Part shown: one piece after another, positions 10,102 to 19,463 of the stretch
How positions within the stretch are numbered: the stretch's first letter is position 1
Layout of the letters: the number at the start of each line of letters is the position of its first letter
Source: an uncultured Pelagibacteraceae bacterium
Lineage (GTDB): Bacteria > Pseudomonadota > Alphaproteobacteria > Pelagibacterales > Pelagibacteraceae
Reading direction: 5' to 3'
Length of the DNA stretch: 57,186 bases
Assembly (NCBI GenBank): GCA_902552475.1
Contig: CACDJC010000005.1
Span: forward strand, 1 to 57,186
Notes under the pieces: generated by a model
Seen by the model: the letters and a program-made list of their open reading frames with translations, nothing else
Told to the model about the DNA's origin: nothing
Databases searched by the model: none
Position numbers and translations under genes: made by a program

Positions 10102-11139
10102 TTATCTTTCTCTTGAAATAATGATTGATTTATTGGTTTTTTCAAAAATACATCCAGAAAGTGTTTTTTTTTTGTAATTTTTAGAAAAATTAATTTCATG
10201 AATCAAATTTAATATTTTTCTACCTCTTGTTAGCTTGTTTCTATTTCCAATTTTATGGATTATTTCTGAAAATGATCTAAAAACTATTTCCTCAGGTTGA
10301 TTAAAAAAATTTTCATTAATAATAATTTTTTTACATTTTAAAAATTTTGAATTTTTATTAATATTTTTTTTAACGTAAAATTCGATTGTTTGATTACTTG
10401 CGTAAAGATTCTTAAGAGTTAATTCGAATTTACTTGAATTCAAACCTTCTTGATCAAGTTTATTTATTAATTTTCTTATTTTAATTCTTAAAAATTTTTC
10501 ATTTTCATTTGAAGGATCTTTTATAAAAAAACCATATGTTTTATTTACCACATATTCTAAATCGTATTTTGAAATATCTAGCAATGGTCTAAAAATATAA
10601 ACATTTTTGTCTTTATTTATTTTGGTTTTCAAACTATTAAATGAGCTTAATCCTTTTAAGCCTGAACCTCTAATCAATCTAATAAAAAAATTCTCGTAAT
10701 TATCATTTTTGTGATGAGCTGTTAAAACTAAATTAATTTTTTTTTTTAAACATTCTTTAAAAATTAAATTATATCTATTTTCTCTAGCAATAGATTGTAA
10801 ATTAGAAATTTTTTTATTACCTTTCCAAGTTAAAATTTTACAATTTATTCCAAATGTTTTTAATTTCTTTTTAGTTGTTTCTGCTTCTCTAGTAGAATCT
10901 TTTCTAATTTTATGATCAACAATAAAATAAAAAAATTGTTTATTGCTATCTAATGAATAACACTTTGATAAATAAGCCAAAGCAATGCTATCTGATCCGC
11001 CAGAAATAGCTACGGCTATTCTTTTTACTTTTTCGCTATCTAATTTTTTTTTAAATTTAAAGTATATTTTATTAATTTTTAAATTTTTTAAATAAAAACT
11101 ATGAATTTTCTTTTTTGCACTCAAATTTCTTTTCTTCAT
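10102..11139 (-). CDS. tilS: tRNA(Ile)-lysidine synthetase
   Basis: The N-type ATP pyrophosphatase PP-loop SGGSDS identifies TilS, along with TAHHKNDNYENFFIRLIRGSGLKGL. TilS changes C34 of tRNA-Ile(CAU) to lysidine. The open frame reaches up to 11199, overlapping cpoB by about 100 bases. I prefer the ATG at 11139, which leaves a 41-base overlap and places the PP-loop near residue 46. A later non-ATG start (for example TTG at 11124) is possible. Gene order cpoB-tilS-ftsH is typical of Alphaproteobacteria. Confidence 0.88.
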   Translation of the reverse strand: MKKRNLSAKKKIHSFYLKNLKINKIYFKFKKKLDSEKVKRIAVAISGGSDSIALAYLSKCYSLDSNKQFFYFIVDHKIRKDSTREAETTKKKLKTFGINCKILTWKGNKKISNLQSIARENRYNLIFKECLKKKINLVLTAHHKNDNYENFFIRLIRGSGLKGLSSFNSLKTKINKDKNVYIFRPLLDISKYDLEYVVNKTYGFFIKDPSNENEKFLRIKIRKLINKLDQEGLNSSKFELTLKNLYASNQTIEFYVKKNINKNSKFLKCKKIIINENFFNQPEEIVFRSFSEIIHKIGNRNKLTRGRKILNLIHEINFSKNYKKKTLSGCIFEKTNKSIIISRER

Positions 11140-12097
11140 ATTTTGCTTTCTGAAGCACTGATTGAGTTGCATTTGGATACTGTTGTTTGACACCTGCAAT
11201 CATTAAACATCCTTGATCCTTTTCTCCTATTTGAACTAACGATACTCCAAGTTTTAATAAATTTATAGGAGCCTTTTCGCTTTTAGGATATTTTTGATAT
11301 CCTTCTAAATATGCAGAAGCTGCATCTGTATATAGTTGTCTTATTCTAAAAGTTTCAGCATACCAATATTGAGCATTACCAGATAATTTGTTATCTGGAT
11401 TTATTAAAACAAATTCTCTAAATGCTTTCTCTGCCATATTATAATCTCCCACTTTTAAAAAACTTGTTGCGAATTCATATTGTTCTTGAGGAGTGCCTTC
11501 TGGTAATATTTTTTCCTCAGATTCAAAAACTTCTTGTACTATAGCATTAGTGGTTTCCACAGATTTCAATACTTGAGTATCACTATCATCTGTCATATCT
11601 TTATATGATATTTCTCCTAGCTGCTGTGGTTGAGATGTTCCTGGTAATATTTTTTTTTTATTGATTTCTGATTTGGTAAGAGAGGTTAATGAATTGTCTG
11701 TTTCATTAATCTTAGTACTATTCTCTAATTGTTCAAATCTTAATTGATTGTTTGCTTGAAGTTTAGAAAGTCTTGATGATAATTTATCTAATTTAAAATT
11801 TATTTCTTCAAACTTATTGGTTAATTCCTGAAATTGCTTTTCAATTTCACCTATTTTTAGCAAATGCTTAGTTAGGGCATGTTCCTCTTCTTTGGAAACT
11901 GTTTGTCTATTTTCTGAATTATTTGATGATGAAGAAAATGATTCTGAGTAAACTGCTCTTTCTAACGTCCTTAGATCTTTCTGAATATTTTCTAAAATTT
12001 CTTTCACCTCTTCACTTTTAGCGTTTACAAAAGTTAGAGCGTAAAAAAATAGCAAAATAAGAAAAAAACTGAAAACTTTCTTAAGATCTAAAATCAT
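11099..12097 (-). CDS. cpoB: Tol-Pal system protein CpoB/YbgF
   Basis: The 332-residue protein has an N-terminal signal peptide ending in the FVNAKSEE region, a coiled-coil segment rich in E, K and Q (about residues 30-125), and C-terminal TPR repeats starting around residue 200 (EQYEFATSFLKVGDYNMAEKAF). CpoB is periplasmic, binds TolA, and links outer-membrane constriction to peptidoglycan synthesis at division. It lies downstream of pal across an 87-base gap that holds a strong hairpin. Confidence 0.93.
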   Translation of the reverse strand: MILDLKKVFSFFLILLFFYALTFVNAKSEEVKEILENIQKDLRTLERAVYSESFSSSSNNSENRQTVSKEEEHALTKHLLKIGEIEKQFQELTNKFEEINFKLDKLSSRLSKLQANNQLRFEQLENSTKINETDNSLTSLTKSEINKKKILPGTSQPQQLGEISYKDMTDDSDTQVLKSVETTNAIVQEVFESEEKILPEGTPQEQYEFATSFLKVGDYNMAEKAFREFVLINPDNKLSGNAQYWYAETFRIRQLYTDAASAYLEGYQKYPKSEKAPINLLKLGVSLVQIGEKDQGCLMIAGVKQQYPNATQSVLQKAKYEEKKFECKKENS

Positions 12098-12130
12098 TTA
12101 ATGATTAATATTTAAAAAAGTGGCCAAAAG

Positions 12131-12165
12131 AAGACCTTGTCTAAAAGTTTTAAAGACAAGGTCTT
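12131..12165 (-). terminator. Strong intercistronic hairpin between pal and cpoB
   Basis: AAGACCTTGTCT at 12131-12142 is matched perfectly by AGACAAGGTCTT at 12154-12165, giving a 12-bp stem with an 11-base loop. In the direction of transcription the stem is followed by CTTTTGG, a weak U-run. It could be a partial terminator, or an mRNA-stabilising or processing hairpin that keeps pal expression above cpoB. Such a GC-containing stem stands out in this AT-rich sequence. The structure is seen directly; the function is inferred. Confidence 0.55.
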
Positions 12166-12184
12166 AATTTTAAATTTTAAATTC

Positions 12185-12745
12185 TTAATTAGCTTTTACT
12201 GTAACAGATCTTCTGTTTTTTGACCAAGATAAAGGATTAGAACCAGAGTCTACTGGTTTTTCTTTTCCATAACTTATCACTTGAATTCTGTCAGAGGAAA
12301 CACCGTAAGTCATTAGATAATCTTTTGCAGCATTTGCTCTTCTTTCACCTAATGCTAAGTTATATTCTCTAGTGCCTCTCTCGTCGGCATGACCTTCTAC
12401 AACAACTGTGACACCTGGATTCTGTCTCAACCAAGCCGCTTGTTTTCTTAGTGTCTCTCTAGACATAGTTGTTAAAATTGACTCGTTTGTTGCAAAGAAA
12501 ACTCTATCTGGAACTCCGCTAGCTAACTCTCCAACTGTATCAGATCCTATATAAACATCCCCCTGCATTAGAGAACCAAGTTGTTTAATTGGCTCTGCTT
12601 TCTCTTCTTTTGCAGTCGTTGCCGTCGTTGAAGAAGAAGAAGATGTGTCTGTTGTTTTTACGGTTTTTTTAGTTGCGCAAGCCGTTACCACTAAACCGAA
12701 AATGATCACCAAAAAAACATTCTTTAAAATTTTGTTTAGATTCAT
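12185..12745 (-). CDS. pal: Peptidoglycan-associated lipoprotein Pal
   Basis: The 186-residue precursor has a lipoprotein signal with lipobox VTAC, so mature Pal begins at C23. A Ser/Thr-rich linker (about 30-45) and a C-terminal OmpA-like peptidoglycan-binding domain (GHADERGTREYNLALGERRA region) follow. Pal anchors the outer membrane to murein and is the partner of TolB. An AAGGAG ribosome-binding site (12751-12756) lies five bases before the ATG, stronger than most here and consistent with high expression. Confidence 0.97.
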   Translation of the reverse strand: MNLNKILKNVFLVIIFGLVVTACATKKTVKTTDTSSSSSTTATTAKEEKAEPIKQLGSLMQGDVYIGSDTVGELASGVPDRVFFATNESILTTMSRETLRKQAAWLRQNPGVTVVVEGHADERGTREYNLALGERRANAAKDYLMTYGVSSDRIQVISYGKEKPVDSGSNPLSWSKNRRSVTVKAN

Positions 12746-12781
12746 TACTGCTCCTTAATAAATATTAGAATATTTGCACTT

Positions 12782-12810
12782 ATTTATTCACAAGTAAATA
12801 GATGTTTCAA
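12782..12810 (-). promoter_or_regulatory. Possible sigma-70 promoter for pal
   Basis: In the 110-base gap between tolB and pal, the minus strand reads TTGAAA (complement of 12805-12810), a 17-base spacer, then ATAAAT (complement of 12782-12787). The -35 element is good but the -10 element is poor. It lies about 36 bases before the pal start codon. A separate pal promoter is common in other bacteria, but this site is only a visual match. Confidence 0.28.
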
Positions 12811-12855
12811 GCATAAAAATCAACTTAATTTAAATATAATTTTAAATAAAATCGC

Positions 12856-14220
12856 TTAATTACCTAGCAAAGATGACCAAGATGGGTCTGAAGCATCCGT
12901 TTCGGTTTTAACCAACCTCTCGTTGTATCCGGTTAAATCAATTGACCACAATTTTGCGCTAAATCCTTCACCTTTTTCATTTGTTTTAGTTTCTCTATAA
13001 AAAATTATTACTCTTCCATTTGGAGCCCAGGATGGGGCTTCTTGATAAAAATTCTTTGTTAAAAGTCTTTCGCCAGTTCCGTCTATTCTCATCACTCCAA
13101 TATAAAATTCACCTTTATGTAATTTTGTAAATGCAATTAAATCTCCTCTCGGTGACCATACTGGAGTTCCGTATATCCCCTTCCCAAAAGATATTCTTTT
13201 AACCGAAGAACCATCATTTTTCATTACATAAATTTGTTGGTAACCACTTCTATCCGAATTAAAAGTAATAAACTTTCCATTTGGAGAGTAAGAAGGCGAA
13301 GTATCTATAGAAGGATGGTTAGTCAATTGTATTTGAATCCCTGTTTCAAGATCTCTTGTCCAAATCTCAGAATTTCCGTCTTTAGCTAAGCTCATAATTA
13401 TTTTTTTTCCATCTGGAGAAAATCTTGGAGCAAATGTCATTCCTGGAAAATCTCCAACAACTCTTTGTTCTCCTTTTTCAATATCTAAATAATAAACTCT
13501 AGGTTTATTTTTAAAAAATGACATATATACTACTTTTTGGCTAGTAGGATCAAATCTTGGGGTCAATACAAGCTCGTTGCCTAAAGTTAAATATTTTGTG
13601 TTAAATCCATCTTGATCCATGATTGCAAGCTTTTTAATTCTTTGAGTTTTCGGACCAGTTTCAGCCACATAAATAATTCTTGTATCAAAGTAACCTTCTT
13701 CACCTGTTAATGTGCCGTAGACTTTATCTGAAATCACATGACCAACTCTTCTCCAGTTGTTAGGTGTAGTTGTAAAAGACAAAGCCATCATTTCCTTGGC
13801 AGCTAATACATCCCAAAGTCTAAACTCAACCTTAAGCATGTTTTTTTCGTCTAATGTTAAAGAAGACACTTTTCCAGTAATCAATGCTTGTGCTTTAATT
13901 AAGGCCCAATCTTCAAACCTTGGTTTTAAGTGTGCTATATCAGGTTTTTGTAAATAAGCTTCTCTGTTAATTGTATTGAACAAACCTGTATTTTTTAAAT
14001 TATTTTCAACTACTTTTGAAATTTCCAAACCTAAGTCTTCTAAATTTAATTGATTTTTGAAATCATTTTTAGATTTATCATCAAGAGAAAGAGGAGAAAT
14101 CGCAATTGGTAATGGATCAAGATTACCTCTTGTAATATCAATTTCTACCAAAGCAAAAGAATAATTAAACTTAAATATAGTTAAAATAAAAATTATTATT
14201 AAAAGTTTTAAATTTTTCAT
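12856..14220 (-). CDS. tolB: Tol-Pal system beta-propeller protein TolB
   Basis: The 454-residue protein has an N-terminal signal peptide (about residues 1-23), an alpha/beta domain, then a six-bladed WD40-like/PD40 beta-propeller. The propeller repeats read [35 protein letters not shown] and [11 protein letters not shown]. TolB is periplasmic, binds Pal, and is part of the machine that keeps the outer membrane attached during division. Its start overlaps the tolA stop by four bases. Confidence 0.97.
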   Translation of the reverse strand: MKNLKLLIIIFILTIFKFNYSFALVEIDITRGNLDPLPIAISPLSLDDKSKNDFKNQLNLEDLGLEISKVVENNLKNTGLFNTINREAYLQKPDIAHLKPRFEDWALIKAQALITGKVSSLTLDEKNMLKVEFRLWDVLAAKEMMALSFTTTPNNWRRVGHVISDKVYGTLTGEEGYFDTRIIYVAETGPKTQRIKKLAIMDQDGFNTKYLTLGNELVLTPRFDPTSQKVVYMSFFKNKPRVYYLDIEKGEQRVVGDFPGMTFAPRFSPDGKKIIMSLAKDGNSEIWTRDLETGIQIQLTNHPSIDTSPSYSPNGKFITFNSDRSGYQQIYVMKNDGSSVKRISFGKGIYGTPVWSPRGDLIAFTKLHKGEFYIGVMRIDGTGERLLTKNFYQEAPSWAPNGRVIIFYRETKTNEKGEGFSAKLWSIDLTGYNERLVKTETDASDPSWSSLLGN

Positions 14221-15293
14221 AAACTTCCTTGCATTTCTAATGGACTAAATCTTAATACCATAACTTTCCACTTTTCGTAAGTAGCTGTTGGGAGTTGTTT
14301 AAGGGGATTGCACAGTCTGATAGCTCTTATAACGCTATCCGCAAAAGCTTTAAATCTTTTATCTATACCCATTCTCTCACGTTCAAGTACTTCAATTTTT
14401 TCATATTCACCAGTTTTTTTTAAACTAAGTTTAACTGTTAGCAAAAAACTATCATTTAATGGTAACCCAGCTGGAACTGCCCAACAAAAAAAATACTGGC
14501 TTTTAACAGCGTCTATTTGTGACAAAGTTAATTTATCAATATCTAACATTGTTGGATCATCTGATTGGGTAATACCTTTGGCTTTTTTCTTAACCTGACC
14601 CAATTCTTCAGATTGTTTGTCTATAAGACCTTTGATTTTATTTGGATCAAATAATTCTTTTTTCTCAAACTCTGAGACTTGCATTACTTTTTCATCTTTT
14701 TTTATTGGTTTTTTAGTTTTAGCAAAGTTTTTAATCACTTTATCATCTTTTAATTTTTTTTCAGGTTTAAGTTTTTTTTCCTCTTTAAGCAAATTTTTCT
14801 CTTTTTCTTTTGAAGGTTGTTGCTCTTTTTCTTCTTGTGCTATTATTTTTTCTTTCTTTTTATCAGGCATAGGAACTGCATCTGCATTTTCTTTTTTTAA
14901 AATTTCTTTTTTATTTTCTGGGGTAGGAGTTTTTTTTGATTTTGATTTTTCAATATCATCTTTTTGTTTATCTAAATTTACTTTTTTAATACTATCTTTT
15001 TTAATAGTGTCTTTTTTTTGATCTAATTTTGTCTCTTTTACCTTCTCCTTCTTTATTTTTTTTGGAGGAGCTTGATCTGATAATAATTTTTCTTTTTTTT
15101 TTTTAACTTTATCAATTATTTTTGCTGCTTTAGGAGCGTAAGGAATATTTGTTAAATCCGATACTTGTATAAGTTCAACTGAAATTAAAGGGGGAACATC
15201 AATTGGTTTCTTGGCCAAAAAAGGCAAAGTAAATATACTAAGTATAATTATAGCAATATGAAAACCAGAAGAAGCTAATAAACTTTTGTACAC
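14217..15293 (-). CDS. tolA: TolA, membrane-anchored periplasm-spanning protein
   Basis: This 358-residue protein has one N-terminal membrane segment (about residues 7-25), a long K/E/D-rich helical region (about 60-240), and a C-terminal TonB/TolA-like domain with two cysteines (YFFCW and AIRLCNPL). It transmits energy from TolQR to TolB-Pal. The low-complexity middle holds a 12-base poly-T tract near 15100. Identification is firm from the architecture and from tolR and tolB on either side. Confidence 0.93.
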   Translation of the reverse strand: MYKSLLASSGFHIAIIILSIFTLPFLAKKPIDVPPLISVELIQVSDLTNIPYAPKAAKIIDKVKKKKEKLLSDQAPPKKIKKEKVKETKLDQKKDTIKKDSIKKVNLDKQKDDIEKSKSKKTPTPENKKEILKKENADAVPMPDKKKEKIIAQEEKEQQPSKEKEKNLLKEEKKLKPEKKLKDDKVIKNFAKTKKPIKKDEKVMQVSEFEKKELFDPNKIKGLIDKQSEELGQVKKKAKGITQSDDPTMLDIDKLTLSQIDAVKSQYFFCWAVPAGLPLNDSFLLTVKLSLKKTGEYEKIEVLERERMGIDKRFKAFADSVIRAIRLCNPLKQLPTATYEKWKVMVLRFSPLEMQGSL

Positions 15294-15295
15294 TA

Positions 15296-15712
15296 TTATC
15301 TTTCTTTATTAGGCTCAGAAATAAGTGCTACTTTTGTAAATCCTGAACCCGACAACAATCCCATAATTTCTAATACTCTTCCATAATTAATAGTTTTATC
15401 TCCTCTTACATATATTCTTGTATCAGTTCTATTATTTGACACTGCAAGAATTTTTTGGATTATATTGTTAAATTCAATTTTTGTTTCTTGGATAAATACT
15501 TCTCCTTTTGAATTAATTGTTAGTGTTAAAGGCTCGTTTTCTTCTGGAAGTGTGTCAGCGGAAGTTTCTGGTAAATCAACTTGGACTCCTACTGTTAATA
15601 ATGGAGCCGTTACCATAAAAATAATTAAGAGTACAAGCATCACATCTACAAAGGGAGTTACGTTTATTTCACTAATAGGATCTTGTTCAGAACTTCTAAA
15701 TTTAAATGCCAT
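15296..15712 (-). CDS. tolR: TolR, ExbD-family proton channel subunit
   Basis: The 138-residue protein is a typical ExbD/TolR. One N-terminal membrane helix begins INVTPFVDVMLVLLIIFM, with the proton-relay aspartate at D23, and a small periplasmic domain follows. It assembles with TolQ into the proton-driven motor that energises TolA. It is two bases from tolA and one base from tolQ, so the genes form an operon. Confidence 0.96.
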   Translation of the reverse strand: MAFKFRSSEQDPISEINVTPFVDVMLVLLIIFMVTAPLLTVGVQVDLPETSADTLPEENEPLTLTINSKGEVFIQETKIEFNNIIQKILAVSNNRTDTRIYVRGDKTINYGRVLEIMGLLSGSGFTKVALISEPNKER

Positions 15713-15713
15713 G

Positions 15714-16388
15714 CTAAATTATAGAAATAAATCTTTTAGAAAAATTTTCCAATTTCTGAGAATATTTTTTTGAATCGTTTCCAAACTTATTATAAGCAAC
15801 AACAGCTGGGATTGCAGCTAATAAGCCTAGAGCAGTTGCAAACAGTGCTTCAGCTATTCCTGGTGCAACAATTGCCAAGCTTGTATTTCTAGAAATTGCT
15901 ATTGATTGAAATGAATTCATTATGCCCCATACAGTACCAAATAATCCAATAAATGGAGCAGTAGAGCCTACAGTTGCAAGAAAAGTAAATTTAGCATTTA
16001 CAACGTTCATCTGTTTTTCAACATTTACCTCTAAAATGTTCTCTAATCTTTGACTAAGATTTGTTTTTGACCTTGATTTCATAACGGCTTGCATTGAGTC
16101 TTTAAATAATTGTGCCATTGGATTTTCTAAATTTGAAGGCAGACTATTATAGAATGTTTCTGCTGATTTAGATTTCCAAAATTTATCTTCAAATTCTTCT
16201 GACTCCTTATTTATTTTTCGGAACATCATAAATTTATCAAAAATAATAGCCCATGAATAAACTGAACTGGCAATTAAAATAATTATTACCGACTTAACAA
16301 TAAAGTCAGCTCTTAAGAATAAACTTGTTATCGAAAAATCAGTATTGCTTGCTAATCCTACAGCTTGTGAAGTTATATCAGCTTCCAT
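15714..16388 (-). CDS. tolQ: TolQ, ExbB-family motor subunit
   Basis: The 224-residue inner-membrane protein has three predicted membrane helices and the MotA/TolQ/ExbB conserved region (TVGSTAPFIGLFGTVWGIMNSF; AIVAPGIAEALFATALGL). With TolR it forms the proton channel of the Tol-Pal system. The usual ybgC thioesterase gene upstream of tolQ is absent, and ruvC sits there instead after a 50-base gap. Confidence 0.96.
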   Translation of the reverse strand: MEADITSQAVGLASNTDFSITSLFLRADFIVKSVIIILIASSVYSWAIIFDKFMMFRKINKESEEFEDKFWKSKSAETFYNSLPSNLENPMAQLFKDSMQAVMKSRSKTNLSQRLENILEVNVEKQMNVVNAKFTFLATVGSTAPFIGLFGTVWGIMNSFQSIAISRNTSLAIVAPGIAEALFATALGLLAAIPAVVAYNKFGNDSKKYSQKLENFSKRFISII

Positions 16389-16438
16389 CTATTCGATTTC
16401 ACACTAAAATGTGTCATGAATTTGTCTAGATAACTCAA

Positions 16439-16933
16439 CTATTTGCTTTTTTTCATACTATTTTCATGAAAACTTGCGATTAATATGGCATCAGCTTTAT
16501 TTGCGTCTTTTTTTCTTGATAGAAGAGATGAAATCTTTGGAAACATTTGAATCACTTTTGTTCTGCTAGAGTCTTTTTGAGAATTTATTAGTTCAAAATG
16601 TTTTTTCCATTTCGCAGGACGTACAAAAAATATAGATAGTTGCATTGCAGCACAAATTCCTTTTAATACACCAAAGGACTGTCCAAAATTAAACATACTG
16701 GTTACTCCTTGACCAGGCATTGCAGAAACTTGTTCTATTACAACATTTATATCTTCGATTTTATAGTTTTTAATTCTTATTGATATTTCGTTAAATATTT
16801 GACTGCCATTTACTTGCTTTTTGTTTTTTTTTCCCTCTGCCATTACCGGCATATCAATTACATCTTTTACTTCTCCATTTTCAAAAAAGCAAATTGCTCC
16901 TGATATCCCAGGGTCTATTCCAATTATTAACAT
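16439..16933 (-). CDS. ruvC: Holliday junction resolvase RuvC
   Basis: The 164-residue RNase H-fold protein starts with IIGIDPGISGAI, carrying catalytic D7. It contains VVIEQVSAMPGQGV in the middle and the C-terminal acidic cluster DANKADAILIA. RuvC cuts Holliday junctions in the RuvABC resolvasome. It follows yebC directly (one base apart), the order usual in Proteobacteria. ruvA and ruvB are not in this window. Confidence 0.92.
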   Translation of the reverse strand: MLIIGIDPGISGAICFFENGEVKDVIDMPVMAEGKKNKKQVNGSQIFNEISIRIKNYKIEDINVVIEQVSAMPGQGVTSMFNFGQSFGVLKGICAAMQLSIFFVRPAKWKKHFELINSQKDSSRTKVIQMFPKISSLLSRKKDANKADAILIASFHENSMKKSK

Positions 16934-17656
16934 TTAATTATCAAATTTAACATTAGTAAAAATATTTTGAACATCGTCATTTTCATCAATCATTTCTAAA
17001 AATTTTATCATTTTGTCTTTATCTTCTCCTCCAATATTGACAAAGTTAGTTGGTATCCACTCAATTTCAGTTGATATAAAATTTAAAATATTTTTTTCTA
17101 ATTTTTTTTTAACATCATATATTTCATCTGGATTAGTTTGAATTTCGTGATTTTCCTCATATGAAATACATTCATTTGCACCTGAGTCTATGGCTAAATC
17201 AAAAATTTTTTCATCATTGATTTCTTTTTTATCTATTTTTATCACACCTTGTTTTTGAAAATTATGAGATGCTGATCCTTGAGTGCCAAGACCTCCTCCA
17301 TATTTTTGAAACAAAGTTCTTATACTAGATGCGGTTCTATTTTTATTGTCTGTTAATGTCTGAACGATAACTGCTGTTTTGCAGGGGCCAAAGCCTTCGT
17401 ATCTTATGCTCTCAAAATTTGAGTCTGCAGCAAAATTTGATTTATCTATTGCTCTTTTTATATTTTCTTTTGGCATATTTGCTGATCTTGCTGCTTGGAT
17501 TGCAGATCTTAGTCTTGCATTTAAATCGGGATCTTTATCACCCAGCTTAGCTGCAACAGTAATTTCTCTTGATAGTTTAGAAAATATTGTAGATCTTTGT
17601 TTATCGGCTCTACCCTTTTTATGTTTTATTCCAGCCCAATGAGAATGACCTGCCAT
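16934..17656 (-). CDS. yebC: YebC/PmpR family protein (TACO1-like)
   Basis: The 240-residue protein starts with the family signature AGHSHWAGIKHKKGRADKQR and keeps YEGFGPCKTAVIVQTLTDN. Family members were annotated as transcription regulators; more recent work links them to relief of ribosome stalling. It lies next to ruvC as in most bacteria. Full length. Confidence 0.95.
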   Translation of the reverse strand: MAGHSHWAGIKHKKGRADKQRSTIFSKLSREITVAAKLGDKDPDLNARLRSAIQAARSANMPKENIKRAIDKSNFAADSNFESIRYEGFGPCKTAVIVQTLTDNKNRTASSIRTLFQKYGGGLGTQGSASHNFQKQGVIKIDKKEINDEKIFDLAIDSGANECISYEENHEIQTNPDEIYDVKKKLEKNILNFISTEIEWIPTNFVNIGGEDKDKMIKFLEMIDENDDVQNIFTNVKFDN

Positions 17657-17659
17657 AAT

Positions 17660-18466
17660 TTATTCTATATTTTTTAAATCTCCACCGAAAATAAAACTAC
17701 TTAAATTAATTGCTAAGCCATTTTCAGTATTGCCTTCAACTATAACTCCACAAATAGAAGCTTCGCCCTCAGAAGGAAAATGTTTAACTGAATTTTTTTT
17801 ATTAAATTTATTTATAGAATTTTCAGTATTCATGCCTATTACAGAATTATAATCGCCACACATTCCTGCATCTGTTAAATAAGCAGTTCCTTTGTTCAAA
17901 ATCCTTCCATCGTTTGTTGGAACATGTGTATGAGTTCCGACCACTAATGTTGCTCGACCGTTAAAAATATGTCCTACTGCCATTTTTTCACTAGTTATTT
18001 CTCCATGAAAATCCACTATTAAAAAATCATATTTATCTCCAAGTCTATTTTTTTCTAAAAATTGGTTAGTTATTTTAAAAACGTCATCACATTTTTTCAT
18101 AAAAATATTTCCCATTAAATTCAATACACCAATCTTAAATCCTTTTTGTGAATTGTATATTTCAAAACCTTTACCTGGTGTATTGTTAGGAAGATTTAAT
18201 GGTCTTAACAATCTTTTTTGTCTTGATATTAATTCGTAAGTTTCTTTTTGATCCCAAACATGGTTTCCCGTTGTAATAACATCGATTCCAGAATTAAGTA
18301 ATTCATTTGTATTATTTTCTGTTATGCCCATTCCATCTTGTGCAGCATTTTCTCCATTAACAATTACAAAATCAATTTTTTTTTTTTTTATTATATTTGG
18401 CAAGTTTTCTTTGATTGCCTTGCAACCAGAATTTCCAACTATATCACCTAGAAACAAAATTTTCAT
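17660..18466 (-). CDS. YmdB-like calcineurin-fold metallophosphoesterase
   Basis: The 268-residue protein has the dimetal phosphodiesterase motifs GDIVGNSG (residues 7-14), VNGENA, TGNHVWD, FHGEITSE and GTHTHVPT. The family (TIGR00282, YmdB) hydrolyses cyclic nucleotides in vitro. Its start overlaps the stop of the upstream cyclo-ligase gene. A 14-base poly-T run (18376-18389) encodes a run of lysines here. Confidence 0.88.
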   Translation of the reverse strand: MKILFLGDIVGNSGCKAIKENLPNIIKKKKIDFVIVNGENAAQDGMGITENNTNELLNSGIDVITTGNHVWDQKETYELISRQKRLLRPLNLPNNTPGKGFEIYNSQKGFKIGVLNLMGNIFMKKCDDVFKITNQFLEKNRLGDKYDFLIVDFHGEITSEKMAVGHIFNGRATLVVGTHTHVPTNDGRILNKGTAYLTDAGMCGDYNSVIGMNTENSINKFNKKNSVKHFPSEGEASICGVIVEGNTENGLAINLSSFIFGGDLKNIE

Positions 18467-19008
18467 TATTTGATATTATTTTCAGTTAAAATAAAATCTA
18501 ATTTTTTATCATAATTATTTTTTGGTAATTTTTTCACTTCTTGAAAAGAAAAAGATAATCCAACAGTAATAATTTTTTTTATCTTATTTATTTTTTTAAT
18601 ATATCTATCGTAATAACCGCCACCATAACCCAATCTATATTTAAATTTATCAAAAGCAAGCAAAGGAACAATTAAAAGATCTGGATACATTTTTTTATTT
18701 TTATGAGGTTCTGGAACTCCCATATTTCCAATTTTCAAAGGATCATTAAATGACCATTTAAAAAAATCCATTTCAAATTTTTTTTTTGTAACTGGTAAAC
18801 AAATGTTATAACCAATTTTTTCAATTTTTTTTAAAATTTCTAAGCAATCAATTTCATAATTAATTGGATAATAGGCTCCAATTGTATTAATTCTTTGTAA
18901 ATTAGATTTTTTAATTATTGATTTAATTGATGAATATTTGATATTTAAAAACCTAAATTTTTCTTCTCTTAAATTTAATAATTTTTTTCTTAAATTTTTT
19001 TTAGACAC
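18466..19008 (-). CDS. 5-formyltetrahydrofolate cyclo-ligase
   Basis: The 180-residue protein matches the 5-FTHF cyclo-ligase family (YgfA/FthC) by its C-terminal motif LGYGGGYYDRYI and by length. It recycles 5-formyl-THF to 5,10-methenyl-THF, consuming ATP. It lies eight bases downstream of zapA, an association common in Proteobacteria, where the 6S RNA gene often sits between the two. Here there is no room for one. Confidence 0.9.
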   Translation of the reverse strand: MSKKNLRKKLLNLREEKFRFLNIKYSSIKSIIKKSNLQRINTIGAYYPINYEIDCLEILKKIEKIGYNICLPVTKKKFEMDFFKWSFNDPLKIGNMGVPEPHKNKKMYPDLLIVPLLAFDKFKYRLGYGGGYYDRYIKKINKIKKIITVGLSFSFQEVKKLPKNNYDKKLDFILTENNIK

Positions 19009-19016
19009 TTTTTTAT

Positions 19017-19463
19017 TTATTGCACTTGTGTATCAGTGTCATGTTTTTTTATGAAACTTTCAATTTCTGAGGTTGCTTTATCAACTAAATTTTCATAATT
19101 AATTTTATAAGTTTCAAGCTCATTTTTTATATTTGTAAGATGTTCGCTCAAATTAGAAATTTCTTTTTCTTTTATATCTTTATAGTCATAAACTAAAGAC
19201 TTAAGTTCCTTAAACTTCTCAGTAATTTTATTTATTTCATTTTTTTGTTGATCTATTTTTTTTTTTGTTTCAAAATATTCGTCCATAACTGTAATGGAAG
19301 TAATTAGTAAAAGTTTATTTTCACCAATATTCCCTAGAGAATTTTTTAAATTGTCAAATTTTTCATTTAAAAAATTTGATAACTCCTCAAGGTGCTCTTC
19401 CTGTCCATTTTCACAAGATAACAAAAAATCCTTGCCATTAAATTTTATATTTACATTTGCCAT
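19017..19463 (-). CDS. zapA: Cell division protein ZapA
   Basis: The N-terminal half reads as ZapA: NVNIKFNGKDFLLSCENGQEEHL, then a helix ending ITVMDEYFETK, which corresponds to the usual 'LALNIADE' region. A long coiled coil follows. At 148 residues it is longer than typical ZapA (about 100-110). ZapA bundles FtsZ at midcell. The neighbouring coiled-coil gene overlaps its start by 13 bases, suggesting a ZapA/ZapB-like pair. Confidence 0.8.
   Translation of the reverse strand: MANVNIKFNGKDFLLSCENGQEEHLEELSNFLNEKFDNLKNSLGNIGENKLLLITSITVMDEYFETKKKIDQQKNEINKITEKFKELKSLVYDYKDIKEKEISNLSEHLTNIKNELETYKINYENLVDKATSEIESFIKKHDTDTQVQ

Noticed and set aside
11140-11199. Longest tilS start at 11199
   Set aside because: It would overlap cpoB by about 100 bases and put the PP-loop at residue 66. 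The extra residues are just the second frame of cpoB.
14617-15021. 134-residue Ser/Phe-rich plus-strand frame opposite tolA
   Set aside because: It is the complement of the lysine/glutamate-rich repeat of TolA; low-complexity codons on one strand produce an open frame on the other.
18376-18389. Poly-T tract in the YmdB-like gene as a phase-variation switch
   Set aside because: It encodes a lysine run in a conserved housekeeping-type gene, and similar tracts are spread across the window as expected for AT-rich DNA.
19009-19016. 6S RNA gene between zapA and the cyclo-ligase gene
   Set aside because: Only eight bases separate the genes, so there is no room for a roughly 160-nucleotide RNA.
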